From the NCBI RefSeq assembly GCF_963678635.1, contig NC_087064.1, positions 32,340,369-32,404,368 of the forward strand: a stretch of 64,000 bases of DNA, read 5' to 3'. The DNA comes from Symsagittifera roscoffensis (lineage: Eukaryota > Xenacoelomorpha > Acoela > Convolutidae). Positions 22,974 through 34,806 of this stretch are shown here, in pieces (position 1 is the first letter of the stretch; the number at the start of each line of letters is the position of its first letter). The position numbers were made by a program, and so were the translations under genes. The notes under the pieces are model-generated. The model was not told where the DNA came from, searched no databases, and was given only the letters and a program-made list of their open reading frames with translations.

Positions 22974-23270
22974 CAGGGGCGGATCTAGGATTTTCTCGAG
23001 GGGGGGGGGGGGGCGGATTTTCAAAAAGAAATCGAACATTTTGTTGATTTTTTAAGCTCTCCCAAAGCACTGTTTTGTCCCTATTTTGGCAAATTTTTCT
23101 GCGCCGCAGGCAAATTTTTGAAAAAATCAGTCAAAAAAGGCGTTTTTAGGCACTTTTTGAAAATTTTGACCAAAAAGTTGCGTTTTTTCGGCGCGCGCTC
23201 CCCCTCTCAAAATTAGTAAATATTGGCGCCAAAGGCGCCTTTAGAAAAATTTTAGGGTCGGTCATTATTT
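22974..23270 (-). repeat. hAT-like MITE, truncated
   Basis: The element reads CAGGGGCGGATCTAGG at its left end and then the family sequence in reverse: CTGCGCCGCAGG, AAAAAAGGCGTTTTTAGGCA, TTTTCGGCGCGCGCTC and GGCGCCAAAGGCGCC, up to the ACCGACCCTAAAA block. The other terminus is missing. A run of 12 to 14 G lies at 22999-23012. Confidence 0.65.
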
Positions 23271-23965
23271 AGGCATAGTCATATGCAGATTTTGGTTTTA
23301 TCTTCTGCGTCAATTCATTTCTGCATTCCATAAAAATACCCCATACACCATTATTTATGTTCTTTTGTTTTTATTTTTTAAACAAATACTCTGGGTGCCA
23401 TGTTTCTTCCTCCAATTTTTGTGGGTTTTTTCTCGATCAATTCGATATACTAGTAACCTGGTTCTGTTTCACCCAATTTGCCTCGAAGCTGTTTGCTGAT
23501 GTGAAAACTTTCCTTTGTGACTGGGTGTTTTATTTACTGGCTGTGCCATGTTTTTTCCCGCGAAAACAAGCTTCTGCGTACTGGGGGTAAACTTAGTGTC
23601 CGACGTGGTCCTGGCATTCACGTGTTTAGTAAGTACTTAATGTTTGGTAACGTTAACTTCGGGCGAAAACTTAGCTCGCCTAAGAACCATTTTTAACTCG
23701 ACTGGTGTTACATGTCTAACAAAGATTAGCCGTCAAGGCTCAGCAACATAAAATAAGTAATTTGCACGAATAAATTGATTTGAAATATTAAATAAAACAA
23801 CATTTCAGTTGCAAAATTAATTTTTATCCAACTGGATAGCGGTGGAAAAGAGTGATAAGTCGATTTTTGATATCTAATGCAAACCTGAGAAGAACTCAAC
23901 TTATCTATTGGACGTTTTGATAATTTTTTCAATATAAAATGGTCAATAATCCTTTTTATTTTTAG
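23271..23965. other. intron or upstream region of locus A; no supported exon
   Basis: A 77-codon frame at 23357-23590 is Cys/Phe-rich and has no paralogue in locus B, so I do not call it. The exon that should precede 23966 must end with one leftover base and is not found, perhaps because of the gap at 22573. Confidence 0.4.
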
Positions 23966-24096
23966 TTGATTGTTGTTTGCTCCAGACTGATAAGTACTTA
24001 GTGTATGGTTATCTTCATAAAAGAATGAGTCCAGAGGTTTACTGGGATCGCCTTTCCAATTACGAAAATGAGAGCAGACCACTCAACAATATTGCA
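23966..24096 (+). CDS. locus A, internal exon (paralogue of 51182-51312)
   Basis: The exon is bounded by acceptor TTTTTAG and donor GCA|GTAAGA, with length 131: two leftover bases and 43 codons, identical to its locus B counterpart. The product reads CCLLQTDKYLVYGYLHKRMS and then SPEVYWDRLSNYENES. About two thirds of residues match locus B (CCALQTNKYM, SPEAYWDLLSNYENEN), and nucleotide differences often fall at third positions, as expected of selected coding sequence. It ends in phase 0, matching the start of the exon at 37479. The env retroelement lies in the intron that follows. The protein family is not recognised. Upstream exons are not visible. Confidence 0.65.
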
Positions 24097-24451
24097 GTAA
24101 GACACTTTTCAAATTGACGCGCTGCAAATGGCAGCTCTTAACAAAACAAAATCGCCATTTACAGGGTAGGTAGCTCTCTATTTTCCAGCGGGATTTGTTC
24201 TTGCAAAAAAAAAAACATCTAAAAATTAGAAAAAAAAGGAAATCGCTTAAGCGAGTGTGGTTAGCCCGAAATAGCCTTCATCCATTGAACTGGTTTTTTT
24301 TACTTGATACTTTTCTCTCACAATACAAAGCTTTTGTCCTACTACAAGGAAGGAAAATCATATGTTTTCTCTAAACATGAGTCTGAGCAGATGAAGCTTA
24401 GATCCGTTTCAAAATCAAGAAAAAAATTGAAAACGTTTTGAAATTGAATAG

Positions 24452-24829
24452 TGGAACCAGATCCAAACTATAATTTATTATTGGTTATAATTTACATATT
24501 TTATCCCTATAAAATATTAAAGACTAACCAATCATACTCCATCAAACTAACGACCCACTTTTTGTAAGTGCTGAAATTACTTGTAATTTCAGCACCAGAG
24601 AGATTTGAATTTAACTTACAACTTAGTTGCTTTCTCCAGGAGACCGAATTGTAATAAAACCATTATACTCTAGATCTATTGAGACTAAGAGATTTAAGAG
24701 TAAGATTAAGATCGGTATTAGACTAAGAAGTTGCAGGCTTCTATCCGGCCGAAAATAAGATAGGGTGACGAGCAGACGGTGTACCCTATCTGAAATTACT
24801 CTATGAGTTAGAACATCCATCCCAACTCA
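24452..24829 (+). repeat. 5' LTR of env retroelement copy 2
   Basis: It starts TGGAACCAGATCC and ends CATCCCAACTCA. It is the best preserved LTR of the family here, at 378 bp. It is followed directly by TCTGATGCGACC, where the primer-binding site would be expected; a canonical TGG is not present. Confidence 0.75.
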
Positions 24830-24832
24830 TCT

Positions 24833-27800
24833 GATGCGACCAAAAGTCTCGAACAAGACCTTAAAAAACAAATTAGCTTAGAACTAAGAAAATAGAGTAG
24901 AATTAGACAAAAACATTTTCAAAACATTTTACATGACAATAATTTAGTTGAAATGTCTCTACGACTCAATAGATCAGAGCCATTATTCCAAACAATACGA
25001 GAACTACCCGGTAATGGAAGAAGACCTCGGACAAGAGACGACATACGACTACAAAGAAACTTACCAATAAGTTTCATGGTCGTACCGCAAAAGCAAACAC
25101 AAACATTTTTCTATTCAGAATTTTATTAGCAATGAATTTAGATTTTCATTTATAAACATAGTATGTTTGAAGAAAAATCTTCAACGATCATTACAGGTGC
25201 TAAACTTATTAATATACAATAACGACTGATAAAAACATCTCTAGTCGTTCCCTCCAAAACTGCAGTAAAATTTAAAAAGATAACTGGAAAATTTTTTTTA
25301 TAGAATATAAAATATATTAAATTAGTTAGTATAAACACAATTTGTTAGTATATATAAATCATCTCCTCATCCACAGCTTCATCACATAAACATAACAGCG
25401 AATCATAAACCCACTAACATCATCAAAAACTAAAATTTTATTTCAATTAAACTTTAAATTATTTATAAAGCCTATCCTAATTCTTGTTTTTAATTAAAAT
25501 AATAAACCTATTTAAATTAAACAGATCATCAAGGCTTTCCTTGGATCTTTCATTTTTTTCCAACTAAATTGAATTTAATTTCATTAATTTTATATCCTGA
25601 TCATCGAAGCTTATCCTTGGAACAAATAGAACAATTTTGTTCTCCCCCTCACTATTAATAAAGTATCTAACGACCTCAAACGTCGATTCACTACCCAACC
25701 CTTCCTCAAGACCCAGGATTATTAGAACTTTTTTCAAACAAACTAACCATTCTAATTAGGATAAACAGTAAAAAACTTCGGTTATTCATCCTTCACTTCA
25801 CCCCCCCCCCCCCTCTTATCTGACCCAGGATAATACTTAAACTTAGTAAGTTTAAAACAGTATCTAACAAAATACCTGTGTTCTAAATATACCTGAACCT
25901 TGTGGATCGATTTACTATTCTCCAAACCTTGAACACAATCGCCACCCCTAAGTAAGATTAATTAAGTTAACACCTTAACTAAGGCTAGCCACGAGAAAGT
26001 AAAAATCATTCCACGGAATCGATATACGCTTTTTTCTCCAACCCTGAATACATGACCCAAGGTAGGCTAACCACAAAAAATTGAGAGCTAACAGTTTAGG
26101 AAATTAAAAATCACTAATCACAATATTGCATCCGTCATCCTAAACTTTATGTCACAGGACAGTTTAGGAAATAAACAGACAATCGTATTACACAATTGTG
26201 AAATAAACAATGAAAAATTTGATCTCGTAATTACTTCACACAAAAAAACAATATGATATCTTCGAACAAAAAGACAAACAGTTTAAAGAAAAAATATAAG
26301 CAAACAAAGACAAATTACACAAAAAAGATTTTCAAAACGAAGGAACGCAGTCTCCGAATCAGAAACCAGTAAACTAGAAGAACTTTACAAGCTAAAAGAC
26401 TCCGTAAAAACAATTACCAAGTTATTGATCAACTATATTTTTCTGACTCAGAAACAACATCACAAGCATCACTACAATGAAAATGAAGAATAAAAAAGGC
26501 CTACAAAAACACACCAGTACGTCTATACAATTGGAATCAACCAATAAAACACATTGAACAATACGCATTAACAGTCATAAAACGCAAGATTGAATCGAAG
26601 TGAAGAAAGCCAAGACGAAAACTCACTGATAACAGAGGACAAAGACAATTTTGTCAAAATTTAATTGCAAATTTATTCGAAAGAGGAAATAGTCCATGTA
26701 CAACAGAATTTCCAGAAGTCAAAATCAAAGGACAAATTATCGATCACTATCTAAAAGGAATATGTAATATAGCATAACAGTATGGAATCTATACCATAGA
26801 AATCAAATCAGCAAGTAAGCTTCATGGTAAAAATCTAATTCAAACAGACGACGTAGATATAGAATTTTCAAAAGCATTCACAGAATACATAAAAAATATA
26901 CAACATCAAAACTCACAAAGAGCAAATTCAATTTACTCTTTTCAATTTACTAACAATGTGTTTCCAATAATATATACTTATCTATCTATACTAGAAATAA
27001 TAGAATCTCAAGGAACTTCACCAGTTCAAACATCTAGACATACGACTGTAAGAAATGAAATTACACATTTTCAGAATTTTTAAAAGCAATCCGTGAAAAT
27101 TTAACAAACAACGAAGTTTCACAAATTGTTAAACACGACTTACAAAAAATCTTAGCATGATTTAGGATTAATTATTTCACACATAGTATCGATTTAATTT
27201 CACAAGCAAGAAAAAGTTTTAGACCCCAAAATACAAATGTTGACACTGTGATAGCGGAAAAATCAGATTAAGTTTGTGACCCTGAATGGTCTCATCCACT
27301 ATTTCTGAACTTACCAATAGACATTTCAAGTCAAGCAATAAGCGCAATTTCTATTCACAAAGAATATGTTAAAGTATATCCACTCACAATAGACGCAACT
27401 ACTTTAAACTATAACTCAATTCTACCCGATAGAATAGAAAATAATAGTTTAAACTCAACCATTATACAACAGGAAAACCTAAATGGAACTAGAAATCTTA
27501 CCCAACAAGATATTCAAACACCAATATATTTCGTAAATGAAGAAATAGTTGAAACAATAGTAACAACAACACAACAAAGTATTTCACCAATACACCCAAA
27601 TCTTACAACGGAATTCACAAATGGATTAATTCACAAATGGATTATCAAACATATTCACAAATGGATTATCAAACATATAGACCAATGACAAAATCAACAC
27701 AAAAACGAATTAAAAAACAACCACATAAAAAAGACATTTTCTTTTAATAGAAAAAGAAAATCTAACTGATACATTAATATTATCAGGACCATCACCAAAC

Positions 27801-28070
27801 GAATCGAAAAACACGATAAACCAAGTTTTTAATTTTCATTACCCATTTGATAAAAAACTTCTATCAAAGCTAGAAGTAGAAAACATTTTTCTACCAACAA
27901 CATAAAAAATTACACTAGAATTATTACAAAAATACCAAAATCTTGACCCAGTCATCAGACAGCTAAAATTATGGCACAAACATAAAACTAAACCAATCAA
28001 AGCTGATACCACAATCTTAGGGAAAAAACACTCCTTCGATTTTTCAGAAAATTTAATAGTACTATTATAA
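24833..28070 (+). pseudogene. decayed gag-pol of env retroelement copy 2
   Basis: An ATG lies at 24833, only 3 nt after the LTR, but its frame closes quickly. An open piece at 24953-25129 (58 codons, RELPGNGRRPRTRDDIRLQ) is basic and gag-like. From 26260 to 27650 several stop-interrupted frames show polar retroelement-like protein. I cannot find the reverse transcriptase YxDD or RNase H motifs, so that part seems deleted. Stops and frameshifts occur every 100-250 nt. A 24-base unit containing TTCACAAATGGATTATCAAA is repeated at 27614-27685. A stretch at 25131-26250 has no coding trace and includes a 14-base C run at 25800. Confidence 0.5.
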
Positions 28071-28080
28071 ATGAAAACAC

Positions 28081-29337
28081 AGATATTTTAGAATATCAAG
28101 CGCCTGATTTTAAAGTACCTTGTCTACCTTTAAGTATGATGCTAATAGCTTTCAATACATCTCATACATTGAATACTAAAGGACACTCAGGATCAGAAAA
28201 GACATACCCTAACTTCATCCAAATTTTTTTTTCTCAAATGCACCAATCTGGATTAAAGTATTATGCAACGATTGTATAATATGTCAATTAAAAAAAACCA
28301 AACTTAATCAAAAGCAAATTGCAGAAAAACAAGATTTTAAAGGACAAAGTCTATATTTCAATCATAGAATTTCATTTGACACAAAAGGACCAATTTCACC
28401 ATCCTCAGATGGAAACTCATACATAATGGTAATTAGTGACGTATTTACGCACTACGTACCACTCAGCCCAGTACCCAATTGTAATGCCTATTTTGCATAA
28501 ACAATCTACGAACACTGGATAGCTAAATTCGGATTACCCAAAATACTAGTCACAGACAATGGCATTGAATTTATAAATAACGAAACTATTACAATATGTC
28601 ACTTATTTAATAATAAATATAATCCACGTACATCTCATGCACCTTGGACAAGCGGATTAGTCGGAGGTATGAACCGTTCATTACAAGAATATCTTAGATG
28701 TACCCTTAATGGAAATTATACACGATACAGCGAATGGTCAACCGATGTAAAATTATTCCCTTTATCCTGTAATTCACAAATTACAACAACACTAGGAACG
28801 TCACCATACGAAATGGTATTTAATCAAAAACCACGATAACCAATAATGTTCACAGCAAAAACGCACAAGGTTAACGTCAACCAAAAAAAGATTCAAAATG
28901 TTACATTTTACCACTACATTCCCATGATGACGACCACTTTCCTCATCCACAAATTTTAAAAATAGCTTCCGGGACACACATCGAAGGGATGTTAAATAGA
29001 GATAAAAAACATAACGAAAATTATCAAAAAGAAACAAAGAAATTGTTACAAAGACAAAACTTAAATAACCAAATCATATCACGCTTTACTTCAGCAACAG
29101 ATTTAAAAATCGGAACATTTGTTTTATTTTCAAACTTTACAACACAAAAAGGAACTTCCAAAATCTACAACCACTCCGAAAAGGACCATATCAAATAATT
29201 TATAAACCCACTGATGTAACATACAAACTTACTGACACAAATAAAAAAGAAAATGTTCAACATCGAAATAATCTATTCAAAAGAATATCCAACTACTATC
29301 CAGAAGAATATGCACTCCGTGAATTAACTCAATTATA
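28081..29337 (+). pseudogene. Ty3/gypsy-type integrase, inactive
   Basis: A zinc-binding-like region comes first (NTSHTLNTKGHSGSEKT, then CNDCIICQLKK). The core follows: FDTKGPISPSSDG with the first catalytic Asp, VTDNGIEF with the second, and SHAPWTSGLVGGMNRSLQEY. At this last position the family normally has Glu (LVExxN), but here Gly is seen. In-frame stops occur in the core (for example after NAYFA, near 28500) and after KPR (about 28840). A C-terminal pol tail follows, ending ELTQL. This is a dead copy, but it identifies the element class. The stretch from about 28870 onward is duplicated at 32145. Confidence 0.75.
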
Positions 29338-29910
29338 AATTTTCACAGGTTTCAAAAATTGTTCAAAACAATTCACATATTGAACCAAACCAAAACACTG
29401 ACAAAAATAAAAATCCAAAACCAACCCAACAAAGAGAATCAGTTAACCAAACGTCTCCCAAAGTAGAAACGAAAACGTTTCAAAAAGAAAGAAAAAACAG
29501 AAGAATGATAGAAAAGATTCTACCACGGGATCAAAAAGAAAAATCTTAACATAGAGAATCATCAGCTTAGAAGTCAGCCACGAAAAAGTTATAACACATT
29601 CATTCAACAACCTAAAATATTGAAAAAATTGAATTTCAAAAACAACTTTAATTTTAATTATTACTTCCGATTTTTTTAACCATTTTGAATTTTCACATTT
29701 TCAAAATAACATGCTGAAAAACACTTGAACAATTGTAGTTCGAAATCAGCCAATATAAATCATTCCAAATCATCCCCTTATTTAAACCAACACAATTCTA
29801 TTAGCCGACAAATATTAAACTCTAAGCATAACTATAACTTTAAGACCTCCAGGTCGAAAATAAGCAACCTGCTAAAATTTGACAACTGAAATAAACACAA
29901 CCCACACCTA
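28870..29910 (+). repeat. 1-kb direct repeat within copy 2, left member
   Basis: It runs from AAAGATTCAAAATGTTACA through the integrase C-terminal region and pol tail to the AACCTGCTAAAA area. The right member is 32145-33165. The pol tail coding (basic, Lys/Gln/Ser-rich) is better preserved in the right member, which lacks some stops of the left. Confidence 0.65.
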
Positions 29911-30222
29911 TCAAGTAATACAAAGATCAACAATATTTTCCCAACTCAGACCTCAAAAACCCTCTAACCAAAAATATTAAATTATCCTAAAGAGCAAAAA
30001 CACATGTTCATTTAACTAAAGTACAAATATTTCCTGGATACCCCCAACCATCCAATAAATAGAAACAAAACCAAGAAGACCTCCCGAGCACCATAAAATA
30101 ACCCCTCAAATTTATTTGACAAAACTCAAATCACTTGTCAAAAATTCAATAAATAATCCTACCACTCTTGAGTTTAGCCCCAAAAACTTAAAAATAATTC
30201 AACAAAGCGAATCATTTCTTTA

Positions 30223-30462
30223 ATGCTTCTTTCCGCGACGGTTAATAAATTTAAACAAATATTTTCAAACTTTCTTTTAAAACTTTTCAACCTTCTCAAA
30301 TCTTTTAAAATATTTCAAGCAGATACTTTTGAAACTTTGATAATTTTTTTAATAACTCATTGCAACCTTGTTCTAGGTTTTTATTCCCTTTTTGAAATAT
30401 ATATACCACTTTCAAAAATCCTTGATAACCTCCACAGGTACGATAAATCAATATCTATTTAA
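30223..30462 (+). CDS. 79-residue hydrophobic ORF between pol and env (copy 2)
   Basis: It starts ATG at 30223 and ends TAA at 30460-30462, immediately followed by the ATG of the next small frame at 30463. It is rich in Phe, Leu and Ile, with a probable membrane segment (LIIFLITHCNLVLGFYSLF). A donor-like site CAG|GTACG lies inside it at about 30437. There is no second copy in the window for comparison, because copy 1 starts downstream. It may be a small membrane protein, or a leader whose donor joins a downstream exon. Function unknown; coding status is uncertain because AT-rich DNA gives such frames by chance. Confidence 0.3.
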   Translation: MLLSATVNKFKQIFSNFLLKLFNLLKSFKIFQADTFETLIIFLITHCNLVLGFYSLFEIYIPLSKILDNLHRYDKSISI

Positions 30463-30651
30463 ATGTTTCGAACCATTTTTAGTAGAACTGATATTTTTCT
30501 ACTATTCATAATTTTTCTCACATTTTTAACATCCCTCATAATGACAATGTGAAAATGTATATAAAAAGGCAATCATCACATTCGCTTTAGCAACCATCCT
30601 TTTAATTCTTTGCATTGAAGAATACTATAGTGAACTAAAATTTTCTTCATA
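30463..30651 (+). pseudogene. second small hydrophobic frame, interrupted (copy 2)
   Basis: It starts ATG 30463 directly after the preceding stop. The first segment (FLLFIIFLTFLTSLIM) is hydrophobic and ends at TGA about 30550. A second hydrophobic stretch (AIITFALATILLILC) follows in a neighbouring frame and matches positions 2-97 of copy 1. One stop and one single-base shift separate the segments. The conservation of the second segment between copies suggests that it was coding. Confidence 0.35.
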
Positions 30652-30682
30652 AAAAGTTAAAAACTCAAAAATTTTTCCAAAA

Positions 30683-31788
30683 GTGCTAACCAACAACCCC
30701 ACACCAGTCCCCATAAACAACCTCCCAAGAACATCCAACAACACAAACAAATACCCAAAATCCCCAATCATCAACAAGCATTTCTTTCCAAGACAATCCT
30801 ACACCTTTGAAGAAAGGCACGCACGATTATTTGAACCATTAGAATCAGTTGTCCACAATACGAACCACAATACGAACCGACATATAACATATACCCCCGT
30901 CTGCAACAAGATCTTAATAGAGTAAGACATATTAGCCAAAATCAAAACACTTGAAATAAAAAGACAAATCATATATCCAAGACGAAAAAGAAAATTTCAA
31001 ACTCCCAGAGTTAATTTTAATATACCTCAATCACCAACATCAAATCCTTCAGACCTTTCTAGCAGCACATTACCAGACACTCCCCCAATTGCTTCACAAC
31101 AAAGCACTTCAAATATTCCATCAGATTAATTAGGTTCAACTCCCATGTCGGAACAAATTCGAGAAAACCCTTTTAATCCCCCAGTAACTACTGAACGTCT
31201 ACCATATTGGGCACCACACTCCTATACTCCAGGTGACACAAAATTAGTAAACGAACCAATTGACATTTCATCTGATACAACACTATCATAATTGCCAGAA
31301 ACACTTTCCCTTCCTTTAACACCTTCGATAAGTCAAATATCACCAACACTTTTTCAACCAAACTTTCCTACAAATCTCGACGCTCGATATCAAGAACAAT
31401 CATCTAATAACACCCACCTACGATTAGATTGGAACACATTCGTAGCACCTCCACCATTATTTGGTCAACATCAAGAAAGTAGCAGACTACACCACTGGGC
31501 AATAAATAGACTACAATATAGCTAAGATATCCACAAAGATATACAGTAATATAACATCCAAATACTTTAACAAAATAGTCTCACACTAAAATTCGAAATT
31601 ACAGTAAGACTAAAAAGTGTTGTTCAACACCCGTTTCTATTAGCCCCTCCAAATGTAACAGCTCAATCTTTACCTCCCCCATTTAAAACAACCGAAATAA
31701 TATATAAATACGATAGATATACTAAAAAGACAATTGGATATATAACTTTTTATAAACCATATTCAGGATTATCGTACACATAAATATT
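30683..31788 (+). pseudogene. start-less ORF of copy 2, with stops
   Basis: Collinear with 104-1240 of copy 1, sharing YTFEERHARL, LDWNTF, APPPLFGQHQESS and TTExIYKYDRYTK segments. Stops interrupt it, for example TAC to TAA near 31128 and CGCCAA to AGCTAA near 31524, as well as frame changes near 30920. It also has no ATG at its beginning (GTG at 30683). The env start codon that overlaps its end in copy 1 is ATA here. Confidence 0.6.
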
Positions 31789-32130
31789 CTAAAGATATTC
31801 ACATTTGAACACCTTCTTTTTCTTCTTTTTTCCGAACCAAATCAAGTCCCTCTCCTCGCACACGACCTCAGGATTTACTAGTAACACACTACGATTGTGA
31901 AGAGCACGAACAAAAAACACTACATAAATATGCTATAAATCAAGTAACACAATGTGAATCCGAACCACAAGCTATAGAAACTACGAACATCATAGCTACG
32001 TTGTACTCAAAAGCCCGAGCGACAACACTCACACGCTATAAATTCACAGCAACTTTTCCCGAAAAGAAAGTACATTGTTCACAAGTCTCAAATGGTAATA
32101 AAAACAGATTAGACCAAGAATCTTTTTAAC
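31777..32130 (+). pseudogene. env 5' fragment of copy 2
   Basis: It corresponds to about 1228-1580 of copy 1: the cysteine-bearing N-terminal ectodomain without a functioning start codon, with indels in the signal-peptide region and a stop near 32128. It breaks off abruptly at a junction with the duplicated post-integrase segment. The remaining ectodomain, anchor and tail are absent. Confidence 0.6.
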
Positions 32131-32144
32131 AAAGTTACCAAATA

Positions 32145-33165
32145 AAGATTCAATATGTTACAATTTACCACTACATACCCATAATGAAGACCACTTTCAT
32201 CATCCACAAGTTTTAAAACTAGCTTCCGGCACACACACAGAAGGGATTTTAAATAGAGATAAAAACATAACGAAATTTATCAAAAAGTAACGAAGAAATT
32301 GTTACAAAGACAAAACTTAAATAACCAAATCAATTCACGCTTTACACCAGCTACAGATTTAAAAATCGGAACATTTGTTTTAATTCTAAACTTTACAAAA
32401 CAAAAAGGAACTTCCAAAAAACTACAACCACTCCAAAAAGGACCATATCAAATAATTGATAAACCCACTGATGTAACATATAAACTTACTGAAACAAAAA
32501 AAACAAATTGTTCAACATCGAAATAATCTATTACCCTACTATCCAAAAAAATATGCACTCCGTGAATTAACTCAATTATAGTCTTTCACAGATTTAAAAA
32601 TTGTTCAAAACAAGTCATAAATTGAACAAAATCAACACACTGACAAAAATGAAAATCCAAAAACAATCCAACAAAGAGAATCAGATAACCAAACATCTCT
32701 TAAAATAGAAACAAAAACATCTCAAAAAGAAAGAAAAAATAGAAGAATGATAGAAAAAATTCTATCACAGAATCAAAAAGAAAAATCTGAACATAGAGAA
32801 TCATCACGACTTAGAAGTCAGCCACGAAAAAATTATAACACATTCATTCAACAATCTAAAATATTGAAAAAAATTCAATTTCTAAAACAACTCTAATTTT
32901 GATTATTATCTCCGACTTCTTTTTAACAATTTTGAACTTTCACATTTTCAAAATAACATGCTGAAAAACACTTGAACAATTCTAGTTCAAAATCAGCCAA
33001 TATAAATCATTCCAAATCATCATCTTATTTAAACGAACACAACTTTATTAGCCAACAAATAGTAAACTCTAAGCATAAGTATACCTATAACTTTAAGACC
33101 TCCAGGTCAAAAATAAGCAACCTGCTAAAACTTGGAAGCTAAAATAAACACAATCTCAATATTAC
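32145..33165 (+). repeat. 1-kb direct repeat within copy 2, right member
   Basis: A diverged copy of 28870-29910, placed where copy 1 has the rest of env and the 597-residue ORF. It encodes the integrase C-terminal tail (TPATDLKIGTFVLILNF, LRSQPRKNYNTFIQQ). Beyond 33187 the sequence matches the copy 1 3' region. Confidence 0.65.
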
Positions 33166-33645
33166 AACCCACCCCTATCAAGTAATACAAAGATTTATAT
33201 AAAAGAAAGCAGTACTAACTTTTTAAAAGACGCTTGTTTATATTCACTCGCACAAGAATTCTATCCAAACTCGCACAGCTCGCCCACGACGAATTGTAAA
33301 AAAAAATGAGTTTCAAGTTTTAACTTTCACTAAACACAACTCAAACAACAATAACAAAACTCATACTTTCTTTTAACCCGGTTGGAAATGAATTATAAAA
33401 TAATCTAAGCTAACCAACGCATCTACGCAAAACCCACGGTACCCAAACCGGATTAAACCAGCTTAAAGAATTGGGTAATTTATTATATTGAAGACTGTTG
33501 ACAAGTCTAAAAAAGAAATAATAAAACACCAAAAAGTCGCAAGACAAACCCAAACCAAACAATTTGATTTTAAAGAAAAGGACACAACCAAAACAACGAT
33601 AGGAAAAACCAGTAATAAACACGACATAGAAGGTTAACACAAAAC

Positions 33646-33750
33646 AGGAAGTTGCACGAATCTATCCGGCCGAAAATAAGATAGCGTGACGAGTAGACGG
33701 TGTACTCTATCTGAAATTACTCTATGGGTTAGAACATCCATCCCAAATCA
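33646..33750 (+). repeat. truncated 3' LTR of copy 2
   Basis: Matches the last 100 bases of the LTR (GTTGCACGAATCTATCCGGC to CATCCCAAATCA). It is joined directly to 3' region sequence equivalent to 5725 of copy 1, so the first three quarters of the LTR and about 650 nt before it are deleted. ATAG follows, matching the 5' flank. Confidence 0.7.
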
Positions 33751-33775
33751 ATAGTGACTGAGAAGGTGTCAATTT

Positions 33776-34132
33776 CAGGGGCGGATTTAGGGAGGGGGGG
33801 GGGGTTGGTTATCGTTTTGGCACGCTTTCGACCACCTGCCAAATTTTTTCTGAAAGCGCCTTCGGCGCCAATTTATACTAAATTGGAGGGGGAATGCGCG
33901 CCGAAAAAGCTCAATTTTTTGGTCAAAATTTTTCAAAAAGTGCTTAAAAACGCCTTTTTTGGCCTGTTTTTTCAAAATTTTACTGCGGCGCGGAAAATAT
34001 GGCCCAAACAAGGGAGCTTTGATGCTTTGGTGCCTTGGGAGAGCTGGGAAAATCAATTTGATTGACCTAAAAAAAGGTCGACAAGATTTTATATATTTTT
34101 TGTTCCTCGAGAAAATCGTAGATCCGCCACTG
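33776..34132 (+). mobile_element. hAT-like MITE with perfect 8-bp target duplication
   Basis: The left terminus is CAGGGGCGGATTTAGG and the right terminus GATCCGCCACTG. It is flanked by GTCAATTT on both sides (33768-33775, 34133-34140). The interior has a GGCGCC palindrome and the AAAACGCCTTTTTTGGCC block. The frames on both strands are side effects of the repeat. The TIR and 8-bp duplication are typical of the hAT superfamily. Confidence 0.8.
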
Positions 34133-34806
34133 GTCAATTTAATATAAATTTGCAAAATTCTCAGAAGTTAAAAGTTTTCTTTGACAAAACTAGCTGACTA
34201 GAAGACACTATAGTTTCCATTAAACGGTTGGAGCAACAAAATGCATTTTTTTTCTTATTTTATAAGCGGTGTTGATTTTTCAAAGCATTGAGTCTCGGTA
34301 ATGTTCGAAAATTTATCAAGGATTACTTTCATGCAGAGTTTAGAGCATTCAAACAGATTTTAAGTTTGTATAACATATTTGATTGATACAATTTCAAGCT
34401 AGTTTTTCAGATTTTTTATATAAAAAGTACACCGATAATCACGTTTATCTACAAAATGACATTTTTATTGGTTCATAATTTTTTAAGCTGATGCAGTTAC
34501 TCAGAAATTTTTTTTCTACTTGATTTGTCTCCTATAATTCGATAGAAAACTTGATATTAAAAAGGATAACCAGCGAACTTCCTTTTTGAAAAGTTTTCAC
34601 AGGTGAAATAATTTGAGTAAATTTAAAATAATATTCTTGTCATATAGAACCGAAATTATTGCACGTTACTTCGTTTTTTAAGTAACGAATATGAAGAAAG
34701 AACAAATACAAAATTTTCACACAAAAAAAACGCGTCAGTCGGAATACTTGATATCTGATTTTGGCCAAAATTACTCCATTTTGACTGTAAAATCTACTGG
34801 TTCAAC

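Larger units (their letters stand above)
24452..33750 (+). mobile_element. env-bearing LTR retroelement, copy 2, rearranged and defective
   Basis: The 5' LTR is at 24452-24829 and the terminal third of the 3' LTR at 33646-33750. The insertion is flanked by ATAG on both sides (24448-24451 and 33751-33754), consistent with a 4-bp target duplication. Inside are a decayed gag-pol, an integrase relic, small hydrophobic frames, the start-less frame with stops, and only the beginning of env. A second copy of a 1-kb post-integrase segment replaces the rest of env and the 597-residue ORF. About 1.05 kb of the 3' region (5726-6781 of copy 1) is also missing. It sits in the same orientation as locus A, inside its intron. 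Confidence 0.8.

Noticed and set aside
23357-23590. 77-codon Cys/Phe-rich frame near locus A
   Set aside because: No counterpart in locus B at the equivalent place, no consistent splice phases, and no recognised domain.
33754-34155. 103- and 122-codon frames on both strands
   Set aside because: Both lie inside a hAT-like MITE with intact ends and merely read through the repeat.
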